Shown here: positions 7,304-13,729 of the stretch, piece after piece
Layout of the letters: every line of letters starts with the position of its first letter
How positions within the stretch are numbered: position 1 is the first letter of the stretch
Origin: CAZIVE01 sp964542435
Lineage (GTDB): Bacteria > Bacteroidota > Bacteroidia > Bacteroidales > Tannerellaceae
Length of the DNA: 13,729 bases
Direction of reading: 5' to 3'
Assembly (NCBI GenBank): GCA_964542435.1
Contig: CAZIVE010000073.1
Location: forward strand, 1 to 13,729
Made by a program: the position numbers and the translations under genes
Notes under the pieces: generated by a model
The model's database searches: none
What the model was told of the DNA's origin: nothing
What the model saw: the letters and a program-made list of their open reading frames with translations, nothing else

Positions 7304-7663
7304 TTATGCCTCCTTAGATTCTTCTTCTTTTTTCGTTTGTTTCAAACTTCTTCTCTTAGCTGCATATTCTGCTGCATACTTGTCCTGACGGACTGTCAAG
7401 AAACGAATGACACGTTCATCACGGCGGAAGTTAACTTCCAATGTGTTGATCGTCTCAGGTTTTGCCTTGAACTCAACCAACTGATAAAACCCGGTCGTCT
7501 TTTTGTCGATCGTGTAAGCCAGCTTCTTCAAACCCCAGTTTTCCTCGTTCACGATTTCTGCGCCTTCCTTCTTTAAAAGGCCTGTGAACTTGTCAACCGC
7601 TTCCTTCATCTGTGCGTCAGACAAAACGGGAGTTAAAATGAAAACGGTTTCATAATTGTTCAT
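7304..7663 (-). CDS. rpsF: Small-subunit ribosomal protein bS6
   Basis: bS6 binds 16S rRNA on the 30S platform as a dimer with bS18. The protein has 119 residues, within the family range. The start MNNYETVFILTPVLSDAQM and the core GLKKLAYTIDKKTTGFYQLV are characteristic, as is FRRDERVIRFLTVR. The C-terminal tail (about 98-119) is Lys/Glu-rich and probably disordered. It is first gene of the operon, about 45 bp downstream of a near-consensus promoter, and has no Shine-Dalgarno sequence, unlike the two genes behind it. Confidence 0.98.
   Translation of the reverse strand: MNNYETVFILTPVLSDAQMKEAVDKFTGLLKKEGAEIVNEENWGLKKLAYTIDKKTTGFYQLVEFKAKPETINTLEVNFRRDERVIRFLTVRQDKYAAEYAAKRRSLKQTKKEEESKEA
7309..7315 (-). 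promoter_or_regulatory. Shine-Dalgarno sequence of rpsR
   Basis: AAGGAGG lies 7 nt before the rpsR ATG and overlaps the last codons of rpsF (Lys-Glu-Ala, then stop). Position and strength are ideal. Part of the match could come by chance from the AAG GAG codons. Confidence 0.65.
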
Positions 7664-7707
7664 AATAACGCTTTTATTAATTTGTTAATTTATAGAAAAT
7701 TGCGGTG

Positions 7708-7737
7708 CAAAGGTAGTAAATTATTTTATCGGACAAA
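7708..7737 (-). promoter_or_regulatory. Promoter of rpsF-rpsR-rplI
   Basis: On the minus strand, TTTG (7737-7734), an 18-nt spacer, then TACCTTTG (7715-7708), a perfect match to the Bacteroidetes -33/-7 elements. The expected start near 7701 gives a leader of about 38 nt, which is A/T-rich and has no obvious structure. Confidence 0.8.
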
Positions 7738-7806
7738 ACTTTTGGCTCTTTTATTTTTTCTCTTAGTGTACGATGGTGATGCATCCAAGTTGAATACGTA
7801 TGCCTT

Positions 7807-8670
7807 ATGACGAATCCGAGATTGACAGATCTGACAGAAGATCAACAGAATGTTCTTTATGAGAAGTTGAGCGACTTCAACAGCCGGCGCGCTTCTTATA
7901 AGACAGCTGGTGCTTTCTTGATCGTGCTGCCGCATTTGTCCTGCTCCAGTTATTCGCTTTGGATCTATTCTCCGGATATGGAACGTCGCTCAATGTTCTT
8001 TCTCGAGATTCTGTCGCCTTCGTTTGTCGATTCGCTTCGCACCGTTTCCGGAAAGTACTATTATTCTTCTCGTCCTATTCTGGTCATTGAATACAGTGAG
8101 AAGCATATGCATGGAATTGGTGAAGATCTGATTCCTTTCGGAAAATACAAAGGTCATTATCTGAGCGAGATCATGCTTATCGATCCGAATTATATCAGTT
8201 GGATTGCGCATAAGTTCGAGGCACGCGATGAACGGCAGATTCATTTTGTCAAGATTGCCGATCTTTACGATTCCGTTTACAGTGAATCGAGGCTTGTCCG
8301 TTCCGCTGCAGCTGTCCCGAAGTCGAGTCTGCATATCCAAAAAGGAGAGAGCGTAAAAGGACTTATCCTGAAAGTGATCAGCGCTCGTCTTGAAGACGAT
8401 CCGTATCGTTCCGGACTTATAGATGGACATGTCTCGTTCTTTGTCAACCAGAATCTGCAACTTGCAGATACCGATGGAAACAGGTTCATCTGGAATGCGC
8501 CGGCTCAGTATGAAAGTCTTCGTTCCTGTCATTTGGCTTCCATGGAACATGCCTATCATCTGGGTGAAATCCTTCATGTTCGTACGGCTCGTGTCTCGGG
8601 TTCTTTTACCAGCCGAGGAATTCCGTTCGTCCGAATCAACCATGTCAAACTTGACTTTACCGATGACTGA
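7807..8670 (+). CDS. Uncharacterised protein with ExoX C-terminal-like motif and possible OB-like domain
   Basis: I do not recognise a named gene. The protein has 287 residues with no signal peptide or membrane segment. Residues 108-137 (LIPFGKYKGHYLSEI then DPNYISWIAHKF) match the short motif found at the C-terminus of exodeoxyribonuclease X-like proteins and in DUF3820, here without a nuclease domain. Residues about 183-282 look beta-rich, with DTDGNRFIWNAPAQY, a spaced GEILHVRTARV and PFVRINHVKLD. This resembles small OB-like domains seen next to such motifs in DNA-handling proteins, but the assignment is tentative. The ATG at 7807 is preferred because an earlier ATG (7800) is out of frame. 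It is divergent from rpsF with 143 bp between, and converges on the next gene across a shared terminator. A nucleic-acid role is inference only. Confidence 0.75.
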   Translation: MTNPRLTDLTEDQQNVLYEKLSDFNSRRASYKTAGAFLIVLPHLSCSSYSLWIYSPDMERRSMFFLEILSPSFVDSLRTVSGKYYYSSRPILVIEYSEKHMHGIGEDLIPFGKYKGHYLSEIMLIDPNYISWIAHKFEARDERQIHFVKIADLYDSVYSESRLVRSAAAVPKSSLHIQKGESVKGLILKVISARLEDDPYRSGLIDGHVSFFVNQNLQLADTDGNRFIWNAPAQYESLRSCHLASMEHAYHLGEILHVRTARVSGSFTSRGIPFVRINHVKLDFTDD

Positions 8671-8677
8671 TTCGATT

Positions 8678-8714
8678 AAAAAAAGCGGACTCTTTCGAAT
8701 CCGCCTTTCTTTAT
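8678..8714. terminator. Bidirectional intrinsic terminator
   Basis: GCGGACTC (8685-8692) pairs with GAATCCGC (8697-8704), one mismatch, loop TTTC. Seven A precede it and a T-rich CTTTCTTTAT follows, so it can stop transcripts of both converging genes. Confidence 0.8.
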
Positions 8715-8733
8715 AGGGTCGTAACAGGGAAAA

Positions 8734-9321
8734 TCAATTACTTCTTCTCTGTTGTCCGTTGGCTGCACGCTGCTGCATGGCCTGTTTCATCTTCTCGAGT
8801 CTTTGAGATTCGTAGGTTTGCCATGAAGTGAATTGCTCGGCTGTCAGAATCTTCTGCATCTTTTCGGCCTTCTTGGCAGCATCTTTCTCCATTGCTTTCT
8901 GCATGTCGGCTGCTGACATCTGAGAAGCACCACCGCCTCTTTGTCCGCCCATGGAAGCACCGCCGCCCATTTGGCCGCCGCCCATTCCGCCGCCCATTCC
9001 CATGTCGTCGCCACCGCCGCCGCCCATGGAAGCACCGCCGAAGTTAGTTCTGTTGCCGGCACCAACTTCCATTCTTGCTTTCATGCGGTTCTGTCGAGTG
9101 GTTTCTTCAGATAGATTCAGTTTGTAAACTTTCTTGTACTGATCTTCTGTCAGGTTGAGTGTCTTGCTCAGTTCGTCTGTCTGAGTCTTTGCTATCTCAG
9201 CAGGTGTCTGACGCTTTTGCTGCGTGTTGCCACTTCTCTGGCCTTCCGGATTCTGACCGAAAGCAAATGTAGCGCATGCAAGGCAAGCTGCTACAAATAG
9301 TAGTTTTTTAGTAGTTTTCAT
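8734..9321 (-). CDS. Secreted DUF4890/Spy-CpxP-like protein with Gly/Met-rich insert
   Basis: The protein has 195 residues. A clear signal peptide (about 1-22, MKTTKKLLFVAACLACATFA then FGQ) sends it to the periplasm. The mature protein is Gln/Lys/Ala-rich and helical, with two LTxxQ motifs (LTEDQ 57-61, LTAEQ 159-163), the hallmark of Spy/CpxP-type envelope proteins, which act as chaperones or stress modulators. Between the two helical parts lies a Gly/Met-rich insert (about 94-135) with repeated ASMGG (97-101 and 122-126) and seven Met, interrupted by DDMGMGG. The C-terminus is Gln/Arg-rich. It is transcribed alone, with its own promoters and a bidirectional terminator. Chaperone or metal-binding function is inferred from family and composition. 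Confidence 0.85.
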   Translation of the reverse strand: MKTTKKLLFVAACLACATFAFGQNPEGQRSGNTQQKRQTPAEIAKTQTDELSKTLNLTEDQYKKVYKLNLSEETTRQNRMKARMEVGAGNRTNFGGASMGGGGGDDMGMGGGMGGGQMGGGASMGGQRGGGASQMSAADMQKAMEKDAAKKAEKMQKILTAEQFTSWQTYESQRLEKMKQAMQQRAANGQQRRSN

Positions 9322-9343
9322 ACTCTTACATTTTTAGTTTTCA

Positions 9344-9402
9344 CAAAAGTAATATGAGTCTTATCTTTAGGCAAATGTAATCTACAAAATTCGAATAGCA
9401 AT
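9344..9402 (-). promoter_or_regulatory. Two overlapping promoters of the Spy-like gene
   Basis: The proximal promoter on the minus strand is TTTG (9375-9372), 20 nt, TACTTTTG (9351-9344), a perfect -7 element. The distal one is ATTG (9402-9399), 19 nt, TACATTTG (9379-9372), also perfect. The TTTG at 9375-9372 serves as the -33 of the first and the end of the -7 of the second. Leaders would be about 15 and 43 nt. Confidence 0.65.
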
Positions 9403-9522
9403 TGACAGAATCGTTTTTTTTGTCGTCGAAAGATAAAAAATTTGTGAATAATGAATCTGATCTTCTTTGGAAGGATGATTAATGTCTATTTTAGCAAATG
9501 AATTGGAAACAAGGTGTATGAA

Positions 9523-10161
9523 ATGAAGTTTATAGATATCCATACGCATCGCATACCTGATCATGATGAATCGATTTCAATCGTGAACCGAATAATCGGA
9601 AGAGATGAACTGCTGCCGAATGAAGTTCTTCAATCTTGCGGTATTCATCCTTGGTTTATCGAAGGCGATGGCATGCAGCAGCTCGAGCGCCTTCGCACAG
9701 CATTGAGCGATTCTTCCATTATAGCTTTGGGAGAAGCTGGCCTCGATAAAGTCGTGGATACATCTATTATAATACAACAAACGATTTTTGAGGAAGAGGT
9801 GTTTTTGTCTGAGAAGACCAAGAAACCGCTCTTGATCCATTGTGTCAAAGCATTCGACGAACTGCTTGCGATCCGCAATCGGTTGAATCCTTCAATGCCT
9901 TGGATCATTCATGGATTTCGTGGTAAAGAGACGCAGGCTGTGCAGTTGCTGAAGAAAGGTCTCTATCTTTCGTTCGGTGAATATTTCCATCCGGAATCTC
10001 TCCAAGCGGCTTGGCCGGCTCATCTCTTTGTGGAAACCGATGAGTCGAAACTTCCGATTCCCATTCTTTATCAACGATTTTCAGAATCGTTAAATATCGG
10101 CGTTGAGCAGTTCGCAGCTCAGATGGAGAATAACTTCCGGCAAACCTTCATCCGGATTTAA
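9523..10161 (+). CDS. TatD-family metal-dependent hydrolase
   Basis: TatD proteins are TIM-barrel, divalent-metal phosphoesterases with DNase or exonuclease activity. From ATG 9523 the protein has 212 residues, shorter than the usual 250-265, as often in Bacteroidetes. Expected metal ligands are present: HxH in MKFIDIHTHR (His7, His9), Glu71 in GEAGLD, His106 in LLIHC, His130 in WIIHGFRG and Asp173 in VETDES. A GTG at 9514 would add three residues; ATG is preferred because family members start directly at the first strand. An AAGG lies 8 nt before it. The full ligand set suggests an active enzyme; the natural substrate is not deducible. It ends about 125 bp before the receptor gene, which has its own promoter. 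Confidence 0.92.
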   Translation: MKFIDIHTHRIPDHDESISIVNRIIGRDELLPNEVLQSCGIHPWFIEGDGMQQLERLRTALSDSSIIALGEAGLDKVVDTSIIIQQTIFEEEVFLSEKTKKPLLIHCVKAFDELLAIRNRLNPSMPWIIHGFRGKETQAVQLLKKGLYLSFGEYFHPESLQAAWPAHLFVETDESKLPIPILYQRFSESLNIGVEQFAAQMENNFRQTFIRI

Positions 10162-10193
10162 CATTCTCTTCTCGAAAATCATTAGGAATGAGG

Positions 10194-10224
10194 ATTGTGA
10201 GCTGTTCTGTTTTCTGTATCTTTG
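10194..10224 (+). promoter_or_regulatory. Promoter of the TonB-dependent receptor gene
   Basis: ATTG (10194-10197), 19 nt, then TATCTTTG (10217-10224), a perfect -7 element. Expected start is near 10231, leaving a leader of about 57 nt that is A/T-rich. Confidence 0.7.
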
Positions 10225-10287
10225 TATCGGTTTTCAATCATTTGGAAATAGCTAACTCAACAAATTTTTCATTTACACATATATATA

Positions 10288-12609
10288 ATGGTAAGAATAC
10301 TCTTGATGCTGGTGCTGTCTCTCTGTTTCTCATCAGCTGTTCTCGCTTCGCCGGAGGTTAAAAACCCGATTACGAATGCCGATGACACAATAAAAACATT
10401 TACGATCGATGAGGTTATTGTCACTTCATCGCAGAAGGAAACGAATGATTTCCGTACGCTTCCTGTTGCCGTCTCTTTGCTTTCTCCGAGACAAGTCTCC
10501 TATCGACAGATTGAGGGAATTAAGGATATCAGTACGTTTGTCCCCAATCTCTATATGCCCGATTATGGATCGAAGCTGACTTCGGCTGTTTATATCCGCG
10601 GCATCGGCGCTCGCAGCAGCGGTCAGACAATGGGACTTTATGTGGATAACATTCCTTATATGGACAAGGCTTCTTATGATTTCGAGCTGATGGACATCCA
10701 GCGCATCGAGATCCTTCGTGGTCCGCAGGGAACTCTTTATGGACGTAATGCCATGGGTGGAATTGTAAACATCTATACGCTTTCGCCCTTTACCTATCAA
10801 GGAACCCGCGCCACGGTTTCTGCCGGAAGCTATGGACAATACAATGTGAGGGCATCTAAATACATGCTCTTTGGTGATAAGGTCGGCCTTTCTCTCGGTG
10901 GTTATTACAACAGTGCCGACGGATTCTTTACAAATTCTTATACGGGAAAGAAAGCCGACGATCAGAAGAATGCCGGTGGCCAACTGAAGTTCGACGTTCG
11001 CTTCAATCCCAATTTTTCGCTGGCCTATTCAGCTCGATTCGATTATACACATCAAGGTGCTTTCCCTTACGGACAGTACAATGCCACGACCGATAAGACG
11101 GCTGATGTGAGTATTAATGATCCGAGTTCGTATCATCGTCGTCTGCTCACCAACCATCTGCAGCTGGTTTATAAGACCGACAAATGGTCGCTGACGAGCA
11201 ATACGGGTTATCAGTTCTTGCAGGATCACATGCAGATGGATCAGGATTTCACATCGGCTTCCATCTTTACGCTGAATCAGAAACAGAAGGAACATTCGGT
11301 GAATGAGGAAATAGCCATGAAGAGTCTGACACAGGGAAACTATCAGTGGTCCGTGGGATTATATGGCTTCTACGACGGAATGAAGATTACGGCTCCGGTC
11401 GATTTTAAGGAAGATGGCATCAAAACAGTTCTTCAACCGGTCTTTGACAAGCTGAAGGTCGCCTACCCAAAGATGCCGCAGCTGGTTCTTACGGACAATG
11501 AAATCATTATTCCGGGTAATTTCAAGAAACCTACTTATGGATTTGCAGCTTTCCATCAGTCCACATATAATAACTTCCTGACGAAAGGTCTCTCTATTAC
11601 GGCCGGTGTTCGTCTGGATTACGAGAAGCAGACGCTCGACTACAATTCTACCGCCAAAATGAATATGGGAATCCAGTTGTTCGATGGCGCTCCTGTGGTT
11701 GATCTTGCAAAGTTCGCCTCTTGGGATGCCAGCGTGATGAATGTTCACATCCATCAGGATTTCCTTCAGCTTCTTCCCAAGTTTTCCATCAAGTATGAAT
11801 GCGATCCCTCCACTTTTACATATCTGACGGTGACCAAGGGTTACAAAGCCGGCGGATACAACGAACAGATGAGTGCCGATTTGATGCAAAGCCGCATGCA
11901 ATATGATATGATGAACGCCTTCACCAAACTGATTCCCACAATGAAAGTGACGGAACCTGCCGCTGTGAAAGATGTGATTGCATATAAACCCGAATACAGT
12001 TGGAATTATGAGTTGGGTTTCCGCAGCGAACTGATCAAGGATCGTCTGAGCGTGGAGGCTACTTTTTATTTCATGGATATTCGTGACATCCAGCTTACGC
12101 AGTTTGTCAACAGTGGCAACGGACGAATCCTTACCAATGCAGGAAAAGCGCATAGTTGTGGTACGGAAATCACACTCAATGCCAAGCTTGCCGAAGGATT
12201 GACGGCCAACATCAACTACGGTTATACGCATGCTACGTTCCGTGATTATAATAATGGCAAGGTAGATTATTCCGGCAATTATATTCCTTATGCGCCGATA
12301 AACACCTTCAATGCTTCGTTGCAATATGTACGACCGTTGCATTGCTGGTTTGATCAGTTCATCGGATCTGCGCAGTATGGCGGAGCCGGCAAGATCTATT
12401 GGACGGAAGCCAATGATATTTCACAGAATTTCTATGGAACGCTCAATATGAAGGCCGGCGTTCGTAAAGGTGATGTGACTGCAAGCGTTTGGACCCGCAA
12501 TCTTACCAATACGGATTATTCCGCCTTCTATTTCGAATCGTTTGGTCGCCAGTTCATGCAGAAGGGAAAACCTTTCCAGATCGGAGTGGAGCTGAGCGTG
12601 GCTTTCTGA
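10288..12609 (+). CDS. TonB-dependent outer-membrane receptor
   Basis: Energised outer-membrane importer, typically for iron chelates, cobalamin or similar ligands. The protein has 773 residues. A signal peptide (about 1-20, cut after VLA) precedes a TonB-box-like TFTIDEVIVTSSQ (38-49). The plug domain (about 55-165) contains VYIRGIGARSSGQTMGLYVD, ILRGPQGTLYGRNAMGG and VNIYTLSP. A 22-strand barrel follows to the C-terminal Phe (ending IGVELSVAF). There is no N-terminal carboxypeptidase-regulatory-like domain and no SusD partner next to it, so it is not a SusCD glycan importer but of the iron/cobalamin receptor type. No ligand can be named. It is transcribed alone from its own promoter. No Fur-like site was recognised. 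Confidence 0.95.
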   Translation: MVRILLMLVLSLCFSSAVLASPEVKNPITNADDTIKTFTIDEVIVTSSQKETNDFRTLPVAVSLLSPRQVSYRQIEGIKDISTFVPNLYMPDYGSKLTSAVYIRGIGARSSGQTMGLYVDNIPYMDKASYDFELMDIQRIEILRGPQGTLYGRNAMGGIVNIYTLSPFTYQGTRATVSAGSYGQYNVRASKYMLFGDKVGLSLGGYYNSADGFFTNSYTGKKADDQKNAGGQLKFDVRFNPNFSLAYSARFDYTHQGAFPYGQYNATTDKTADVSINDPSSYHRRLLTNHLQLVYKTDKWSLTSNTGYQFLQDHMQMDQDFTSASIFTLNQKQKEHSVNEEIAMKSLTQGNYQWSVGLYGFYDGMKITAPVDFKEDGIKTVLQPVFDKLKVAYPKMPQLVLTDNEIIIPGNFKKPTYGFAAFHQSTYNNFLTKGLSITAGVRLDYEKQTLDYNSTAKMNMGIQLFDGAPVVDLAKFASWDASVMNVHIHQDFLQLLPKFSIKYECDPSTFTYLTVTKGYKAGGYNEQMSADLMQSRMQYDMMNAFTKLIPTMKVTEPAAVKDVIAYKPEYSWNYELGFRSELIKDRLSVEATFYFMDIRDIQLTQFVNSGNGRILTNAGKAHSCGTEITLNAKLAEGLTANINYGYTHATFRDYNNGKVDYSGNYIPYAPINTFNASLQYVRPLHCWFDQFIGSAQYGGAGKIYWTEANDISQNFYGTLNMKAGVRKGDVTASVWTRNLTNTDYSAFYFESFGRQFMQKGKPFQIGVELSVAF

Positions 12610-12631
12610 TATACATATATATTAATGTATA
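12610..12631. repeat. A/T inverted repeat after the receptor gene
   Basis: TATACAT and ATGTATA are perfect 7-bp arms around an 8-nt A/T loop, starting right after the stop codon. There is no GC stem or T-run, so it is a poor terminator; it may be mRNA 3'-end structure or chance in A/T-rich DNA. Confidence 0.45.
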
Positions 12632-12660
12632 AATCATCAGTGACGGATTAAAAGGGAAGC

Positions 12661-12691
12661 TTCGTTATATTCTTTTTTTATGCTATCTTCG
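12661..12691 (+). promoter_or_regulatory. Promoter of the DUF2007 operon
   Basis: TTCG (12661-12664), 19 nt, then TATCTTCG (12684-12691). The -7 element has 7 of 8 matches and the familiar TATCTTCGC form; the -33 element is weak. Expected start is near 12698, about 24 nt before the ATG. Confidence 0.55.
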
Positions 12692-12721
12692 CACATAGTA
12701 AAGAATTAAAAACATACAGCC

Positions 12722-13126
12722 ATGGAAGAGAATAATCTGGATGAGGATCATTTGGTTGAGATCGCACGGTTTCAGTATCCTGCCGAGGCTCAGACTTTGA
12801 TGAGTCTGCTTCGTTCGGAAGGAATCGATTGTTATCTGAGAGATGAACTGACCAATCAGGTTCTTGGTGGAATGATAGATGTCGGTGGAATCCGCGTAGA
12901 AATTCTCGAAAGTGAAGTGCAGCATGCGATGCAAGTGATGAAAGACGGTGGATATCCACTTCCTTCCGAAGATGCCGAGACGGAACAGATAGAAGAAGTT
13001 GCAGGCTTTACCGGTCGCATCCCGATTCTTCGCAAGCTTCCGCTCGAAAAGCGGATCTTCGTCATGATCGTCGTCATCGCCTTGCTGCTTGGCCTTTTTA
13101 TTGCCATTGGCTATATCATCGCTTAA
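12722..13126 (+). CDS. DUF2007 (putative signal-transducing) protein with C-terminal membrane anchor
   Basis: The protein has 134 residues. Residues about 11-77 match the DUF2007 family: VEIARFQYPAEAQTLMSLLRSEGI, a conserved Leu-Arg-Asp/Glu turn, GGMIDVGGIRVEILESE and a final helix ending DGGYP. An acidic linker (about 78-95) and a basic stretch (RKLPLEKR) precede one strong membrane helix (about 111-133, IFVMIVVIALLLGLFIAIGYIIA). The DUF2007 domain would thus be held on the cytoplasmic face of the inner membrane. Family members are related to PII-like small regulatory folds, but no function is established. The ATG at 12722 follows the promoter closely. A small membrane protein gene follows after 15 bp, probably in the same operon. 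Confidence 0.85.
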   Translation: MEENNLDEDHLVEIARFQYPAEAQTLMSLLRSEGIDCYLRDELTNQVLGGMIDVGGIRVEILESEVQHAMQVMKDGGYPLPSEDAETEQIEEVAGFTGRIPILRKLPLEKRIFVMIVVIALLLGLFIAIGYIIA

Positions 13127-13141
13127 TACTTTAATAACGTT

Positions 13142-13342
13142 ATGCAACCCAGAAGAAAATTATCCAATAGTCAAGTCGTTTGTATCATCCTTTTGTGGGG
13201 AATCTTGTGTTATATCCTGCTCGCCTATAGCAAAACCATCAATTTCGATGTCATTTTTGCTTTGATTTGCTCGGGTATCGTCGTATTTGTTCCCGTTTAT
13301 AAGAATCTCAAGCATAGAAAAGACGGCAACATCACCAAATAA
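13142..13342 (+). CDS. Small two-helix membrane protein, unknown
   Basis: The protein has 66 residues and I do not recognise a named family. A basic N-terminus (MQPRRKLSNSQ) is followed by two predicted membrane helices (about 11-29, VVCIILLWGILCYILLAYS; about 36-54, DVIFALICSGIVVFVPVY) and a basic tail (KNLKHRKDGNITK). The positive-inside rule puts both ends in the cytoplasm. The start 15 bp after the DUF2007 gene, the well-ordered hydrophobic pattern and the charge layout support a real gene rather than a chance frame. The function could be linked to the membrane-anchored DUF2007 protein, by operon position only. Confidence 0.7.
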   Translation: MQPRRKLSNSQVVCIILLWGILCYILLAYSKTINFDVIFALICSGIVVFVPVYKNLKHRKDGNITK

Positions 13343-13729
13343 CGTTCTAAGGAAACCTATTTTTCCTCTTTTTGCCCTTTTCTCATATTTCAAAAGAAAC
13401 AATCTTTGCAATGATCGCCTTCGTTGCTTCTCCTCTTTTAGCTCTTTCCCCATCCTTGTACAAGCCTCCAATATGTGACAAAACGAAAGTGAATAGATTA
13501 AAACAGTATCATAATGATTATTCCTATGCATGAAGTTTTCTTGTGAATGTACCTATCTATATCTTCCATTTAATAAGAATGTTTATTTGTATTACAATGA
13601 TTGAAATGGTTGTATGAACATGTATCACTTTGCTCATGTTAGATAACATGCATCAAGTACTATCATAAAGTAAGATTTGATAGCAAAATATGCGAATAGT
13701 ATGCAAAATGTAATTTTTTTTTCATTTTT
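13343..13729. other. A/T-rich region without a convincing gene
   Basis: This is 387 bp to the window edge. Small frames on both strands have poor composition and no start context, so I call no gene. Near its left end AGGAAA (13350-13355) and TTTCCT (13362-13367), followed by CTTTTTG, may form a weak terminator for the small membrane protein gene. Near its right end there is a palindrome and a possible promoter (separate entry). Confidence 0.5.
13600..13650 (+). promoter_or_regulatory. Possible promoter with operator-like palindrome
   Basis: ATTG (13600-13603), 21 nt, TCACTTTG (13625-13632; 7 of 8 matches). Overlapping the expected start is CATGTTAGATAACATG (13635-13650), a palindrome of 7-bp arms around GA. 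A further half-site AACATG lies at 13617-13622, between the two promoter elements. The gene served would lie beyond the window. Confidence 0.35.

Noticed and set aside
7664..7707. S6:S18-binding leader RNA before rpsF
   Set aside because: The predicted leader is only about 38 nt, A/T-rich and shows no stem with the expected conserved bulge.
7990..8643. Open frame of 217 codons on the minus strand
   Set aside because: It is antisense to the ExoX-motif gene, which has recognisable domain motifs in the sense direction and a terminator after its stop.
8937..9045. Repeated GCCGCCCAT-type units that resemble a short tandem array
   Set aside because: They are codons of the Gly/Met-rich insert; there are no regular spacers, so this is neither a CRISPR array nor a mobile repeat.
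11359..12342. Open frame of 327 codons on the minus strand
   Set aside because: It is antisense to the barrel region of the TonB-dependent receptor; a chance product of codon usage there.
10288..12609. SusC-type glycan importer
   Set aside because: No SusD gene follows, and the N-terminal extension typical of SusC is missing.
13160..13531. Minus-strand frame of 123 codons at the right end
   Set aside because: It overlaps the two-helix membrane gene, is rich in charged residues without pattern, and has no promoter. The sense gene has better start context and operon position.

Overview
This window looks like a contig piece from a member of the Bacteroidetes, most likely order Bacteroidales. 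The evidence is the gene content (B12-dependent NrdJ next to dnaA, an amidase-MlaD pair, a short TatD protein, a DUF4890-like protein, a TonB-dependent receptor), promoters of the Bacteroidetes form TTTG-N(18-20)-TANNTTTG, and the lack of Shine-Dalgarno sequences ahead of most genes. I cannot name the genus. One run of exactly 100 N (1542-1641) marks a scaffold gap of unknown true length inside nrdJ.

Left part (1-6081, all minus strand). A partial class II ribonucleotide reductase gene (nrdJ, running off the left edge) lies 14 bp downstream of dnaA, so initiation of replication and dNTP supply are probably co-transcribed. About 567 bp without a gene precede dnaA. Next comes a two-gene unit: a periplasmic N-acetylmuramoyl-L-alanine amidase with a C-terminal SPOR-like domain, followed 20 bp later by an MlaD/MCE-family lipid-transport protein.

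Middle (6082-7806). Upstream of the amidase is a 471-bp non-coding stretch. It holds three near-identical palindromes (AACCATGGTT, AACCATGGTT, AACCACGGTT) at centre spacings of 43 and 22 bp, just upstream of a plausible minus-strand promoter. This is the least explained structure in the window. Beyond it lie a strong intrinsic terminator and the ribosomal-protein operon rpsF-rpsR-rplI (minus strand), which has a near-perfect promoter. rpsR and rplI have Shine-Dalgarno sequences although most other genes here do not.

Right part (7807-13729). A plus-strand gene of unknown role with an ExoX-like C-terminal motif converges, across a bidirectional terminator, on a secreted Gly/Met-rich Spy/CpxP-like (DUF4890-type) protein. 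Plus-strand genes follow: a TatD-family hydrolase, a stand-alone TonB-dependent outer-membrane receptor with its own promoter, a DUF2007 protein with a C-terminal membrane anchor, and a 66-residue two-helix membrane protein in the same operon. The last 387 bp hold no convincing gene but contain a 16-bp palindrome at what may be a promoter for a gene beyond the window.

Most of the window is core, housekeeping-type sequence. I see no mobile element, CRISPR array, tRNA or rRNA, and no clear defence or secretion island.
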